From contig NC_080671.1 in NCBI RefSeq assembly GCF_030247195.1, forward strand, positions 211,018,361 to 211,082,360: a stretch of DNA of 64,000 nt. The letters are read 5' to 3'. Position 1 is the stretch's first letter, and the number at the start of each line of letters is the position of its first letter. Positions 1-12,700 of the stretch are shown one piece after another. The notes beneath the pieces are model-generated. The model was not told the origin of the DNA, did not search any database, and saw only the letters and a list, made by a program, of their open reading frames with translations. The position numbers and the translations under genes are program-made. This DNA is from Topomyia yanbarensis. Lineage: Eukaryota; Arthropoda; Insecta; Diptera; Culicidae.

Positions 1-916
1 GAAATAAAAATATGTTTTTTTTCGATTTTTTACCTACTTCTACATATACAACCCGTGAAGGTTAACACTCGGAATACCAAGGGGGTAAAAAGTTACGCGG
101 ACTACCAAGGGGGTCTAAAAAAATGGGAACGCTTATTTGACCGGTCATATCTCAGCCATCACATAATCGATTTTAAATCCGTCTTCACCAATAGAAAGGT
201 ATGTCTTTTGTGAACACGTCGAATTAAAAAAAATAAAGAATAGAGTTATCTATCGTAAGTTAGAGCAAAAAGAGTATAACAAAGTCAGTGAGAAAAAAAA
301 TGGGAACGCTTCTTTGACTTGCCATATCTTAGCTGTTTGCTCACCAATTTTAATTCTTTCTTCACCATTGGATAGGTAAATCTTTTATAAAAACAGTAAA
401 CAAAGAATGATGGAAAACAAATTTGTATATCTACAGTAATTGTAAAAACAGTAATTGAGAGTCAGTACAGACGAAATGAGTTTTTCTGTTCAAACAATCG
501 TATCACGACAGTTTGTCAACCAATTTCAATTTTCCTTACACCAATGCAATCCTTAGAGCTTCTAGACTTGTAATATATGCAATAAATAGTAGATTTTCAA
601 AAATTGCTATACTTTTTCGAGTTTTTAGGAGATAGGATTTTTACAATGTACGTGGCATACGGTTGATTGAAATTCTTTGCGACTTGTTAGTTTTACGGTT
701 TGCAAATTACCTGTTTACTTAATAGTCCTACATATTATACATGGATATTATTATGTCAAAATGTTTGCACAAACGTGGAGAAACACAATATTGTATGTAA
801 GTTACTAAATAATAGAGTGTGTTAGGACGATTCAGTAAATACGAAGAAGTTCAGAATTTTAAAATATTCGTCATATAACTCTAAATTTGAAGCGATGACC
901 TATACATTTTAATACA

Positions 917-2110
917 CCAATCGATTGTAATTGATGGCGGCTACAATTTCTGAAAAAACAAATTTTTATATTTTCTCAAAAAATAGCCAAAAGTACGTAG
1001 AAGTACAGAAATTTCATTTAGTTGGCAAATAACGTCGAATTCAAAGCAATGGCCTATACCTTTTTATATACCAATCGATTATAATTGTTTTTGGTTACAA
1101 TTTCTGGAAGAACATTTTTTATATATTCTCAAAAATAGACAAAAGTACGTAGAACTACAGTCATTTCATTTAGTTGACAAATAACTTGAAGTATTCAAAG
1201 CTATCACCTATGCAATTTATACACCAATCGATTGTAATTGATTTTGGCTACAATTTCTGAAAGAACACATTTTTTAAAGAACACATTTATATTTTCTCAA
1301 TAAATAGACAAAATACGTAGAAGTACGGAAATTTGATGTAGTTGGCAAATAAGGTCAAATTCAAAGTGATGGCCTAAATTTTGATATATACCAATCGATT
1401 GTAATTGATTTCGGCTACAATTGTTGCAAGATAAACTTTTCATATTTTCCTAAAAAAAACCGACAATAATACGTAGAAGTACAGGAATTTCGTCTGATTG
1501 GCACATAACTGCAAATTCAAAGGGATGACCTACACTTTTTTATACACCAACCTATTGTAATTGATAGCGGTTACAATTTCTGAAAAACACATTTTTTTTT
1601 CAAAAAATAGCCAAAAGTACGTAGAAGTACGGAAATTTCATTTAGTTGGCTAATAACGTCAAATTCAAAGTGATGAACTATACCTTTTTATATACCAATC
1701 GATTATAATTGATTTTGGTTACAATTTCTGGAAGAACGATCTTTATATTTTCCCAAAAAATAGACAAAAGTACGTACAACTACAGTAATTTCATTTAGTT
1801 GACAAATAACTTCAAGTATTTAAAGCTATCACCTATGCAATTTATACACCAATCGGTTGTAATTGATTTTGACTACAATTTCTGAAAGAACAAATTTTTA
1901 TATTTTCTCAAAAAATAGTCTAAAATACGTATAAGCACAGAAATTTCATTTGGTGGGTAAATAACGTCGAATTCTAAGGGATGATTTATACTGTTTTATA
2001 CACCAATCGATTGTAATTGATGGCGGCTACAATTTGTGAGAAAACAATTTTTATATTTTATCCAAAAATTGACAAAATACAAAACAGTACAGCAATTTCA
2101 AATAGTTGGC
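917..2110 (+). repeat. 154-bp tandem repeat, eight units, in the left arm of the foldback
   Basis: The anchor CCAATCGATT or close variants starts at 917, 1071, 1224, 1391, 1547, 1695, 1849 and 2003, so spacing is 148-167 bp. Each unit continues with ACAATTTCTG, a block with AAAGTACGTAGAA, and TTTCATTTAGTTG. Units 1 and 5, 2 and 6, and 3 and 7 resemble each other more than their neighbours. This implies a higher-order unit of about 630 bp that duplicated once. Confidence 0.85.
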
Positions 2111-2700
2111 ATATAACTTTGAATTCATGTAACATAATTTGGGAAATGCTGTCTTAATCACTATTCTCATCAGATTTTACTCCCTCCGATTTTTGATCAC
2201 TGTAGTCATTTCTAAGAGGAAAAAAATCATCGGAATAATACCCTCCATATGGTCGCCGAAGGGTCTTCGGTCTTCAAGAATGAGAAGTATCATATTAACT
2301 GGATTGAAAAATTATGCGTTTCATCCAAGACGAAGAGAAACAAAGGTGGGAGCATTTGTCACTTTTAAGTGTATTAGTTTTTTTAGTTGTTAAATTAAAC
2401 ATGGTGTCCGCGACCCTGGAAGTAAACATAACCATCCGGACGAGTATGTTTAAAAAAATTCTGACATCAGGATCGGTACCAAAGCCAATTATGTCATTTG
2501 TTTATGTTTTTCTTCTTCATGTTCTCCGATAAAGCAGTTTTATCGAAGGAAAATGATAACCGTACTCATACATAGAAAAATGTGGCCACCTGGCAGTCTT
2601 GCGTTTCATAGATGTTAAATTATTCGGTTGTATTTGTGGCATCGCCATTTTTCAGTAGTGTGATTCTGGGTTAAATTTTCAATAGAACCTCATGGCGGGA
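2111..2700. other. unique centre of the foldback element, no recognised gene
   Basis: This is the segment between the left repeats and the internal SINE copy. Two short open frames (2139-2393 and 2314-2532, +) overlap in different frames and contain no recognisable domain. I see no promoter or transposase motif. Confidence 0.5.
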
Positions 2701-2862
2701 TTTTTTTGTTTATAGAGGTTTTAACTTTAGAATCATTCGTTTCTGTTATCAGGTTAGAAGATTCTATTTTAAAAAGATCTCAAAGCCTATGTACGGGGTG
2801 CGGAATCGATTCCAGTTGAGCTACGTACAAGGCATTCGATCCCCATGATTCTTTGCCTACTG
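2701..2862 (-). mobile_element. degenerate tRNA-derived SINE copy inside the foldback
   Basis: Read on the minus strand, this segment matches the SINE at 38113-38279. Shared parts are the ATCGAATGCCTTGTACG block, a CCGCACCC..GTACATAGG block, and the 3' end TTAAAACCTCTATAA followed by an A run (the T run at 2701 on the + strand). It is much more diverged than the other copy, and box A is hard to recognise. Confidence 0.65.
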
Positions 2863-2867
2863 TTCGA

Positions 2868-2918
2868 CAATCGTCTTAGGGCGCCAGCGGGTGCTCGTTC
2901 AGTGAGCCTGCTGAGATA
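2868..2918 (-). mobile_element. fragment of the TTAA MITE family
   Basis: The minus strand reads CACTGAACGAGCACCCGCTGG, then a block with CCCTAAGACGATTG. It matches the middle of the MITEs at 25620-25717 and 53939-54054. Both termini are missing. Confidence 0.55.
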
Positions 2919-2944
2919 ACAGTATGTCCAGATTTTCCCCTCAA

Positions 2945-3400
2945 ATACACTAAATGAAATTTCTGTACTTCTACGTATTTTTGGCTATTTTTGAGAAAAT
3001 ATAAAAATTTGTTCTTTTAGAAATTGTAGCCAAAATCAATTACAATCGATTGGTGTATAAATTGCATAGGTGATAACTTTGAATACTTCAAGTTATTTGC
3101 AAACTAAATGAAATTACTGTAGTTCTACGTACTTTTGTCTATTTTTGAGAATATATAAAAGTTGTTCTTCCAGAAATTGTAACTAAAAACAATTATAATC
3201 GATTGGTATATAAAAAGGTATAGGCCATTGCTTTGAATTCGACGTTATTTGCCAACTAAATGAAATTTCTGCACTTCTACGTACTTTTGGCTATTTTTTT
3301 GAGAAAATATAAAAATGTGTTTTTTCAGAAATTGTAACCGCCATCAATTTCAATCGATTGGTGTATTAAAATGTATAGGTCATCGCTTCAAATTTAGAGT
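2945..3400 (-). repeat. 154-bp repeat, three inverted units, in the right arm of the foldback
   Basis: The complement of the left-arm unit occurs three times, with AATCGATTGGTGTAT-type anchors near 3044, 3198 and 3352. In order they correspond to left units 3, 2 and 1. The left arm has five more units, so the arms differ in copy number. Confidence 0.8.
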
Positions 3401-4084
3401 TATTTGACGAATATTTTAAAATTCTGAACTTCTTCGTATTTACTGAATCGTCCTAACACACTCTATTATTTAGTAACTTACATACAATATTGTGTTTCTC
3501 CACGTTTGTGCAAACATTTTGACATAATAATATCCATGTATAATATGTAGGGATATTGAGTAAACAGGTAATTTTCAAACCGTAAAACTAACTTATTGCA
3601 TATATTACAAGTCTAGAAGCTCTAAGGATTGCATTGGTGTAAGGAAAATTGAAATTGGTTGACAAACGGTCGTGATACGATTGTTTGAACAGAAAAACTC
3701 ATTTCGTCTGTACTGACTCTCAATTACTGTTTTTTACAATTTCTTCGGTTATACAAATTTGTTTTCCATCATTCTTTGTTCACTGATTTTATAAAAGATT
3801 TACCCCAATGGTGAAGAAAGAATTAAAATTGGTGAGCAAACAGCTAAGATATGGCAAGTCAAAGAAGCGTTCCCATTTTTTTCCTCACTGACTTTGTTAT
3901 ACTCTTTTTACTCTAACTTACGGTAGACAACTCTATTTCTTTATTTTTTTGATTCGACGTGTTCACAAAAGACATACCTTTCTATTGGTGAAAACAGATT
4001 TAACATCGATTATGTAACGGCTGAAATATGTCCGGTCAAAGTAAGCGTTCCCATTTTTTACCCCCTTGGTATTCCGAGTGTTAA

Positions 4085-4269
4085 TTCGGTAAAAAAGATA
4101 CATTTTTTTTTAATTTGTTCTAGCGATACAAAAAATGGTAGTACGAATAAATATTTGTTTTACATATTTACGATTTATAAAATTTTTCGTTGCACTTTGA
4201 AGCTAAAAACTCAATTTTTGGTAAAAAACGGTTCACTTGCTATTGTAAAAAAAATAAATATTGTTAACG
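4085..4269. other. AT-rich spacer, nothing recognised
   Basis: This is flank of the foldback element. It contains poly-T and poly-A stretches only. Confidence 0.5.
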
Positions 4270-4763
4270 AGGATTATGTTCACCAGTAGAAACTCTTGCA
4301 GTTACGGATTCTATTTTACGAAGACTTCGCGCCGTCAAGTGTTTAATATTACGTAGCATAACCCAATGAAAACAGGACATTTTTATATGCCTTAGCGTCA
4401 CACACAGATAGGGTTGTGGTACCGGTAATACCGGTACCGAAAATCCCGGGAATACCGACCCATTTTTGGTACCGTAATACCGGTACTGAACAAAAGCCAG
4501 TACCGGTATTTTCGGTACTATACAATTTTTCATGATAAATATGTTAACTCTGCAGGGGATCTGTTTCAAAATATCGGTCTGAAACGTTTAATTATATTAA
4601 TTTTCCTTCTAGATAAATCGTTGAGATAACACCTTTGTGTGGGAATGAGGTGGGGCCATCATCATAATAATTCTAGAAGTTAAAGTTTTATTAGCGACAT
4701 TCCGATTGGTTTCCATTATTCGCTGGGTGGCGCGTAATAAGAGTATGGTCTAAGTCATGTCTG

Positions 4764-5260
4764 TACACTCAAGTTTTTTTTTACGCGGTTTTTTTTTTCG
4801 CGGTATTTTTTTACGCGGTTTTTTTTACGCGGATTTTGAAATTTACGCGGTTTTCATTTACGCGGATTTTGAAATTTACGCGGTTTTCATTTACGCGGAT
4901 TTTGAAATTTACGCGGTTTTCATTTACGCGGTTTTTGAAATTTACGCGGTTTTCATTTACGCGGATTTTGGAATTTACGCGGTATCCATCAATGATGTTC
5001 CCTTTATCGCGGATTCTTAAATTTAAGTGGTCTTCATTTACGCGGATTTTGAAATTTACGCGGTTTTCATTTACGCGGATTTTGAAATTTACGCGGTTTT
5101 CATTTACGCGGATTTTGAAATTTACGCGGTTTTCATTTACGCGGATTTTGAAATTTACGCGGTTTTCATTTACGCGGATTTTGAAATTTACGCGGTTTTC
5201 ATTTACGCGGTTTTCATTTACGCGGCTCGTATCCCCCGCGTAAAAAAAAACCTGAGTGTA
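4764..5260. mobile_element. TA-flanked MITE with ACGCGG termini and 33-bp repeats
   Basis: The left end CACTCAAG followed by a T run and ACGCGG (4766 on) is mirrored by CCGCGT, an A run and CCTGAGTG ending at 5258. TA lies outside both ends (4764-4765, 5259-5260), as in Tc1/mariner-type insertion. It is 493 bp long and most of the body is the 33-bp array. The large element at 45169-49049 has the same style of termini. Confidence 0.8.
4830..5222 (+). repeat. 33-bp minisatellite (TTTACGCGGATTTTGAAATT...)
   Basis: About a dozen units alternate TTTACGCGGATTTTGAA with ATTTACGCGGTTTTC. One degenerate unit lies near 4985-5035. All three frames are open because 33 is a multiple of three, which creates meaningless open frames here. 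Confidence 0.9.
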
Positions 5261-6330
5261 TTTGGTTTGCTCTTAAACCTTTATCTATAAAAGAGCGAAC
5301 AGCGTTTAGACTTGGTGAACTGCTTCAAATGGGGCGATTTGTAATTATTGGTGATAGGAAAATTCAGCAAAACTCCATAGTTTACAGGAAAGCAAGGCGC
5401 CTTGATATGCATTAGAGAATAGTGGGCAAACGACATAAAGGTCGGAACCAATTTTCAGAAAAGCAAGAGAGGAAATGCGATTAACCCGCTCGGATTTACT
5501 GCCATTCTCGCTTTGATTTACTGTTGTTAATAGGGTTTCATACATTTACCATCTGTTCAAATCGACGAAAGTCACACCACTTAGCAGTTATTGATTTCAA
5601 AGTGGCCTAGATTTCGAAATAAAAGAAGGTGCCCTATATGAAAAATATCTTCTGTGAAATAAGTCTTGCCATTCCGAGGCAATTAAAAACAATAAACATG
5701 TTTTTTGATCAGCACAAATCATTCATCTGAGAATAAGATCATCAGTTTGAGCATTCAATTTCAGTTTGAAGCTTTTTTCGAATATTTTAAAAAAATATTC
5801 GAGTATCGGTACTTTACCGGTACTGAGGGCTTCAGTACCGTAGTACCGGTTCTCGCTAAAAAGGGTCGGTACTGCGAACCCTAGTCACAGAGGAAGAATT
5901 TTGAATAAAACTGTTCTCCGTTGGAAAGCGCTTGATTATATTATCTACTTTGCCGAATACTTTATTCCGTCAAATGTTTCCACTCACGAGATATGACCCA
6001 ATATCAAAGGTATAGGAACAAACATTCTCACGCACTCTAGTGCGTGGAAGAATTCTAGATTAATATAGGCTCCGTCGGGAAGCCCTGGATCTTATGATTA
6101 ACTTTATCGAAGCGTCCACCCCGCTAAGTGTTTCCGATCATAAGATATGACCCAATATATAAGGTAAGTATAGGTCATTTGCATACTTCCTAGCACCACC
6201 TGGCGGGATAATTCTGCATTAACTTGTTCTTCATAGGAAAGCCCTTGATTCAGTTTACCGAAGATACAACCCTTCCAAATGGTCAGCATTTCGTGCTATT
6301 AAAAGTTGAAATTCATGTAGTTATATACCT

Positions 6331-8148
<1,818 letters not shown>

Positions 8149-9660
8149 TAAACCTTTGACCATATAGGAATTTATGAAATTTTTTAATAGTGCTCACTAA
8201 AGCCAATGCTTCTAAGTACAAAATGGGATGAAAACGCTGTGCCTTATTCAACGAAAGCGAAGTAAAGCTAATTGGTCCATAACCTGACACATCTGAAACA
8301 ATTACAATTGGCTTTTTAGGATCATGATATTCTAAAATGTTTGCATCCAATAAAGCCTCCTTGCTATCAACAAAAGCTTCGTCACATTTGCTGTTCCATT
8401 CAAATTTTACATCTTTCTTGATCATTTGATACAAACAAAACAGTTTAGAGGACAGATGTGGAACAAATTTACCATAATAATTAACGAGTCCTAAATATGC
8501 CTTCAATTACGTTACATTATTAGGGGTAGATGCTTTACTTATTGTTAAAACTTTTTCAGGACTTGGAAGCAACCCTTTATCAGTTATAACATGGCCTAAA
8601 TAAGGTAAACTTGACACAAAAAATGAACACTTCTTCCAATTAACCTTGATGTTAGCTTTGGTCAAACGTTCCAAAACCATGTCAAGTTTCCTACGACAAT
8701 CTTCCATATTAACTCCTGCAATCATAACATCGTCTAAATAAACACAAACATTCTCTAAACCTGCCAAAACCTGCTCCATTATCTGTTGAAAAATAGCCGC
8801 ACTAGAAGATGTACCTTGAGGTAAACGGTTGTATGTAAACAGACCCTTTATGGTATTAATTACCATAAATTTCCTAGATTTCTTGGACAAAGCTAACTGT
8901 GTATAAGCACCTTCTAGATCGAACGAACAAAATACCTAACAACCAGATAATTTAGCGAACAGGTCCTGCGCAACAGGAAGGGGTTACGTATTGGGGTTGG
9001 GTATGGTTACTGATTGTAGAGTTTCCATAAACAGATAATCAGCTTGTTTATGGAAACTACAATCAGTAATCATCCTAATCTCCTGATTCTTCTTCATTAC
9101 CACAATTACAGAGGAGGCCCACTCACTAGTCTTGATTGGTGTTATAACTTTTTCTCTTTCTAGCATCTCCAAATGCTCTATAACTTTTTCCTGTAGTCTA
9201 TACGGAAGGTCGTAAGCCCTTCTAAACACTGGAGAATCTTCTTTCAACACCAAATCAGCCTCATACCCAACAATTGGAGAAGAAAAATCTTTATGGAAAA
9301 CCGCTCCTTGATTCCTAAAATCGTTTTATCATTTGCATTGCTAATAACCATATTGTTGACCATAGAAGGATTTGCGAAAGCTTTCCTCCAACCAACATAA
9401 AAAACATCCAACCAGCTACGCCATAACAAAGGTAAAAAGTCATTTTTGCTGTCTAAAACAATCAACTCTACACGTTTGTAAATACCATTTAGAACAACAT
9501 CCACCGTAACTTTTCCTAAAATTGATAGCTCAGCCCCATTAACAACAACCAATTTCTTTCCGCATTTTTCTATCGGGAAATCAAAAAAATTATTGTATAA
9601 CCGTTTCCCTACGAGAGTGATTGATGATCCACAATCCACCTCCATTGATCGGACCCTGAA
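8149..9660 (-). pseudogene. gypsy pol: protease, reverse transcriptase, partial RNase H, broken
   Basis: The protease segment (9645-9310) has VDCGSS where the active site normally reads D-S/T-G, so one residue differs from consensus. A frame change near 9305 leads into RT, where LKEDSPVFRRAYDLPYRLQ begins the domain near 9250. The catalytic YLDD box (CVYLDDVMIAG) is at about 8715-8750. RNase H begins after YLGLVNYYGKFVPHLSS (8495-8445) and ends at [11 protein letters not shown] (about 8150). From RT to RNase H one frame runs throughout, broken by stops at 8984-8986, 8936-8938 and 8507-8509. Each stop sits in an otherwise conserved stretch, so they are point mutations. An inverted duplication at 9010-9070 adds about a dozen extra residues. 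Confidence 0.9.
9012..9069. repeat. inverted duplication inside gypsy RT (hairpin)
   Basis: CTGATTGTAGAGTTTCCATA and the complement of TATGGAAACTACAATCAG face each other around a short loop (AGATAATCAGCTT). The segment lies where RT sequences normally pass directly from the IDC motif to the NTYPLP motif. It looks like a templated inverted copy made after the element died or during reverse transcription. Confidence 0.7.
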
Positions 9661-9689
9661 TTAATAAGTGAACTAAACACGGATCATTT

Positions 9690-10660
9690 AATTTTGTTTT
9701 GCTGGAAACCATCATACAAGTAAATTCACCTGAATTATCCGAAGAATCGTCTAAGGCTGGCTTCAATCTGTTGAACAGTTGCTCTAAATTAGAACCGGAG
9801 CTGGAACTTGACTACTGCTCATTCGCAAATTTCACAGTTGGTTTCCGTTGGCTGTTGATGTACCTAAAGCATTTTTTCAAAACATGGCTTGGTTTCCCGC
9901 AAAAATAACAAACCATGCTTCGTTTGTTAATCTCGTATCTTCCCGGTCTTGACTTGCCATTACTCCTTTCCCTGTTACCACTCATACTCCTATTCCTCAA
10001 AGCTAAACCCGACCTGCTTCTGCTTCTACTCCTGCTTCTGCTTCTACTCCTGCTTCTATTTCTTCCACGCATTTCATCTCGTCTTCCCAGTCTCGTTTTT
10101 ACTGAAGCCACATTCTCAGCTTTTCCACCTAACATTCTAGCTCTGGATCCTGCCAACTCCCAATTTATCAACATGCGCTCCGCCGATGCTAAAGTAAGAT
10201 TTTCTTTTGCTGTAATTTTTTATCAAAAACTCCCATTAAAAGCTTGTCCCTAATAGCCGTGTCTTTAAATTCCCCGAATTCGCTATATTCTGCCTGTAGC
10301 TTAATAGCTATGACAAAATTTTCCGCTGACTCATCCGCCCCTTGGACGCGATTATAAAACTTGAACCGTTGTATCAAATCCGACTCCTTCTTATCAAACC
10401 GTTCCTTCAACTTTTTAATGATTTCCGAGTATTGCAAAGTCGATTAATCTTTAGCCGGATACAACAGTTTGAGTTCCTCAAACACTGCTGGTCCGCTAAG
10501 CGTTATAAACAAAGCTTTCAGGGAATTTTCTGGCACGTTATTGTATGCAAAAACAAACCCCAAGCGCTGTACATAATTGGCAAATGAAGCACCTGGTACG
10601 TAGGGCTCGATCTAACCGACAATATTTGAAGCCACTTCAAAATTTATGCGCGCTGCCAAA
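9690..10660 (-). pseudogene. gypsy gag with CCHC zinc knuckle, broken
   Basis: The capsid region reads in one frame from about 10660 down to 10189 and includes phrases such as YVQRLGFVFAYNNVPENS and IIKKLKERFDKKESDLIQRF. Two stop codons interrupt it, near 10608-10612 and 10444-10447. After a frame change near 10190 there is an Arg-Ser dipeptide run (about 10010-10070). The nucleocapsid knuckle CYFCGKPSHVLKKC (9867-9912) has C-x2-C-x4-H-x4-C spacing. A stop after ANEQ at about 9812 is followed by further open Ser-rich sequence to about 9690. The start is not resolved. Gag would package retrotransposon RNA, but this copy cannot encode it. Confidence 0.85.
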
Positions 10661-10670
10661 AAAATACGGT

Positions 10671-12496
10671 CACTCTAATGAAGGTATAAAGTAAATAAAA
10701 GTCGCTTACCGCCGTCGCACAGTGGTCGGAAATGCCAAAAATGTGAACTTAATTCACTAGTTGCCAAACCATCGAATATATTCACAGGGTGTCTTTAGAG
10801 GAATTGTTCATATGAATATTCCCCACAATCTGATAACAATTGAAATTGGGCATGGTTTACTATGATCGAACTAAAAAAAATAACTTTTTATACTGACGAG
10901 GTAGAAAATTGGTGTCTTCGACAAAGTTTCAGGAATGCTCATAGTGAAGAATTTTGTTGAAGAACTTGAGCTTGTAGGACTAAAGGTTATCGATTTATAA
11001 GGCGTTTTCTATGGCAACCCCCTTAAATCTAGTTTTTTTAATATAACTTTTAGCATTGTGACTTTTCGTGCAAACTATGTTCAAGACAAATGTGTAGATA
11101 TCAAAACTACATCATATTCTCGAAGACTGTATGTAAAAATACTTATTCGTTTCAAAGTTATTCAAGAATTTTACATTTTTTACAACAACTTTAACTACGG
11201 ATAAGAAAGAAAGGTGCAAACCAAAATGCACGAACAGGCACTTTTTTCACTTTCTAAAGTATGCACAATAAAGCTAAGAAGGTTTGGTGCGTGGCACTAT
11301 GAATAGGGTAAACTTACTTTATCATGTTTTTGACATGTTGCATACAACAATCAGCAAAAAAATTTTTTTAAGCTTTCATACCGCAATTTTTGAAATTCTT
11401 GGCTTGATATTCAATTCCAATTCCGTATTATTTTCACTTACGCCTGAATATTTCAGATTTTATAAACGTGGCCATTTTATGCAAATTTAAGATTAATAGA
11501 AACGAAAGCAATGAAATTGAAAGACGGATAGATATTCTGTAAATGATGGGGTGCTGGTTTTAATATTTTCAGCGTTTCGCGTAAAATTAAAATAGCGAAA
11601 AAAGCCTACATAAGTCACTTGCTATCTTTCTAAGGAATCTTTAGAAAAAAACTTTAGTTTTTGACACTAGGTCAAACATTACAGGAGATAGTGTAAATTC
11701 GTAACGATCGATTTAGAACACCTCGAAATGCGGCCATCTTTGAAATTGAAAAGGCAGTGTTTTCCACACCGTTGGCAACATTTTTATGATAACCAATCAT
11801 AGTACTCTAAAAATGCCCTGAATACGTTGATTGATTTTTATAAAAAAATAGGTAAAAGGTAATGAAAAAATATAAACATTTCCTAAAATTTAGTCAGAAA
11901 TATTCCTGGAACCTTTGAAATTTTATAGATTGTGAATGTATTTGTTTGAGATGCTGCCTTCTTATAAATATGCATTCTTCTTTGGAATTTTGTGTAGAAT
12001 GTTATTTTCATCTATAGTTTCTCTGAAAATAATCTTGGACTTTCATTGATTTTTATTCTCAATAATATTTGTTTACAGTAACAGTGCATTGAAAACGCCT
12101 TCAGTTATTTTAAATTTAACTTAGTATTAAAAACTTCTATGTGAATTAGCCTTCTTTGGAACAATAACAAATCAATGGAAATAATTTTAGAATTTCATTG
12201 ATTTAAATGCAATGAAATGGATTTGCCTTCTTTAAAATTTTCGTAGCATATTAATTTAAAATTAAATTACGACCTTCTTTAATATCGCCTTCTATTTTCT
12301 GGACCTTCGATTGATTGATAATGATTTCAAATAAAATTACATATGCATGAGAATTAGTTTTTCAAATTTATTAACACGATCAGCGAGCAAAGACAAGCTG
12401 TGAAGGGAACCAAACAAATATTTGTGTAGCAACATAGTTCTAAATGCAAATGTTCTCAAAGTACTTCAGATTTCAATAGTATAAGAAATTGCCGAG
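10671..12496. other. non-coding DNA with repeat phrases, one CACAGTGG terminus
   Basis: No gene is recognised. CACAGTGGTCGGAAAT begins near 10718, directly preceded by CGTCG; it matches a terminus at 38294-38309. The text at 10890-11000 (tactgacgaggtagaaaattgg onwards) reads like a dispersed repeat. The small open frame at 11284-11490 has no domain. Confidence 0.4.
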
Positions 12497-12700
12497 AAAA
12501 AGTACGTTTCGGGAAATGGTGCATTCCTGGAAATAGTATTCCGGGAAGTGGTACATTCCGGGAAACGATATTCCGGGAAATGGGACATTCCGGGAAATGA
12601 TATTCCGGGAAATAATACATTCCAGGAAATGGTTTTCCGGGTAATGGCATTCCGAAAATGGTTTTCCGGGAAATGGTATTCCGGGAAACGATATACAATC
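12497..12700 (+). repeat. ~18-bp minisatellite (ATTCCGGGAAATGGT-type)
   Basis: About ten or eleven degenerate units of a phrase like ATTCCGGGAAATGGTAC follow each other. Frames are open by repetition only (Phe-Pro-Gly-rich on the minus strand). It is similar in style, but not in sequence, to the array at 29280-29430. Confidence 0.85.

Larger units (their letters stand above)
62..4084. mobile_element. 4.0-kb foldback element with TTAA target duplications
   Basis: The termini are inverted: CACTCGGAATACC at 66 matches the complement of the sequence ending at 4080, and TTAA lies directly outside both ends (62-65, 4081-4084). The arms are about 1.1-1.2 kb (66-1270 and 2940-4080). They share landmarks such as the segment with AAATGGGAACGC and the segment reading GTCAGTACAGACG. 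The left arm has about 27 bp (roughly 92-118) that the right arm lacks. No transposase is readable. TTAA duplications are typical of piggyBac-type and some Kolobok elements, but the superfamily is not determined. Long arms with internal tandem repeats give it foldback architecture. Boundaries are firm; classification is open. Confidence 0.85.
4409..5883. mobile_element. hAT-like non-autonomous element, 1.47 kb
   Basis: The left end TAGGGTTGTGGTACCG and the complement of the right end TAGGGTTCGCAGTACCG match at most positions. The flanks CACACAGA (4401-4408) and GTCACAGA (5884-5891) match at 6 of 8 bases, consistent with an aged 8-bp hAT duplication. Subterminal regions (4415-4540 and 5795-5880) are rich in GGTACCGG-type motifs in both orientations. 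No transposase is encoded. The interior contains a nested TA-type MITE at 4766-5258. Confidence 0.7.
4270..6330. repeat. degenerate ~150-bp tandem repeat split by a hAT-like element
   Basis: Left part 4270-4408, right part 5884-6330. Units contain a phrase like TTTACCGAAGA or CTTTATCGAAG, then CGTCAAGTGTTT or CGCTAAGTGTTTCC, then AAGATATGACCCAATAT, then a TAGTGCGTGG or TAGCACCACC stretch followed by AATTCTG. The unit immediately left of the hAT-like element continues in register on its right side, which supports the insertion call. Confidence 0.65.
8149..10670 (-). mobile_element. truncated Ty3/gypsy retrotransposon (gag, protease, RT, part of RNase H)
   Basis: Read on the minus strand the order is gag (10660 to about 9700), protease (about 9650-9310), reverse transcriptase (about 9300-8400) and the start of RNase H (about 8400-8150). 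Integrase and both LTRs are absent. The 3' side ends abruptly in the repeat at 7935-8148. At least five in-frame stops and two frame changes make it dead. Mag-like affinity is possible but not established. Confidence 0.9.

Noticed and set aside
4830..5222. CRISPR-like array
   Set aside because: There are no unique spacers; the repeats are contiguous and sit inside a MITE in a eukaryotic genome.
4757..5290. Three overlapping frames of 87-135 codons
   Set aside because: The 33-bp repeat keeps all frames open. There is no start context or domain.
9915..10253. Plus-strand Leu-rich frame resembling a membrane segment
   Set aside because: It is the antisense of the Arg-Ser run in gypsy gag.
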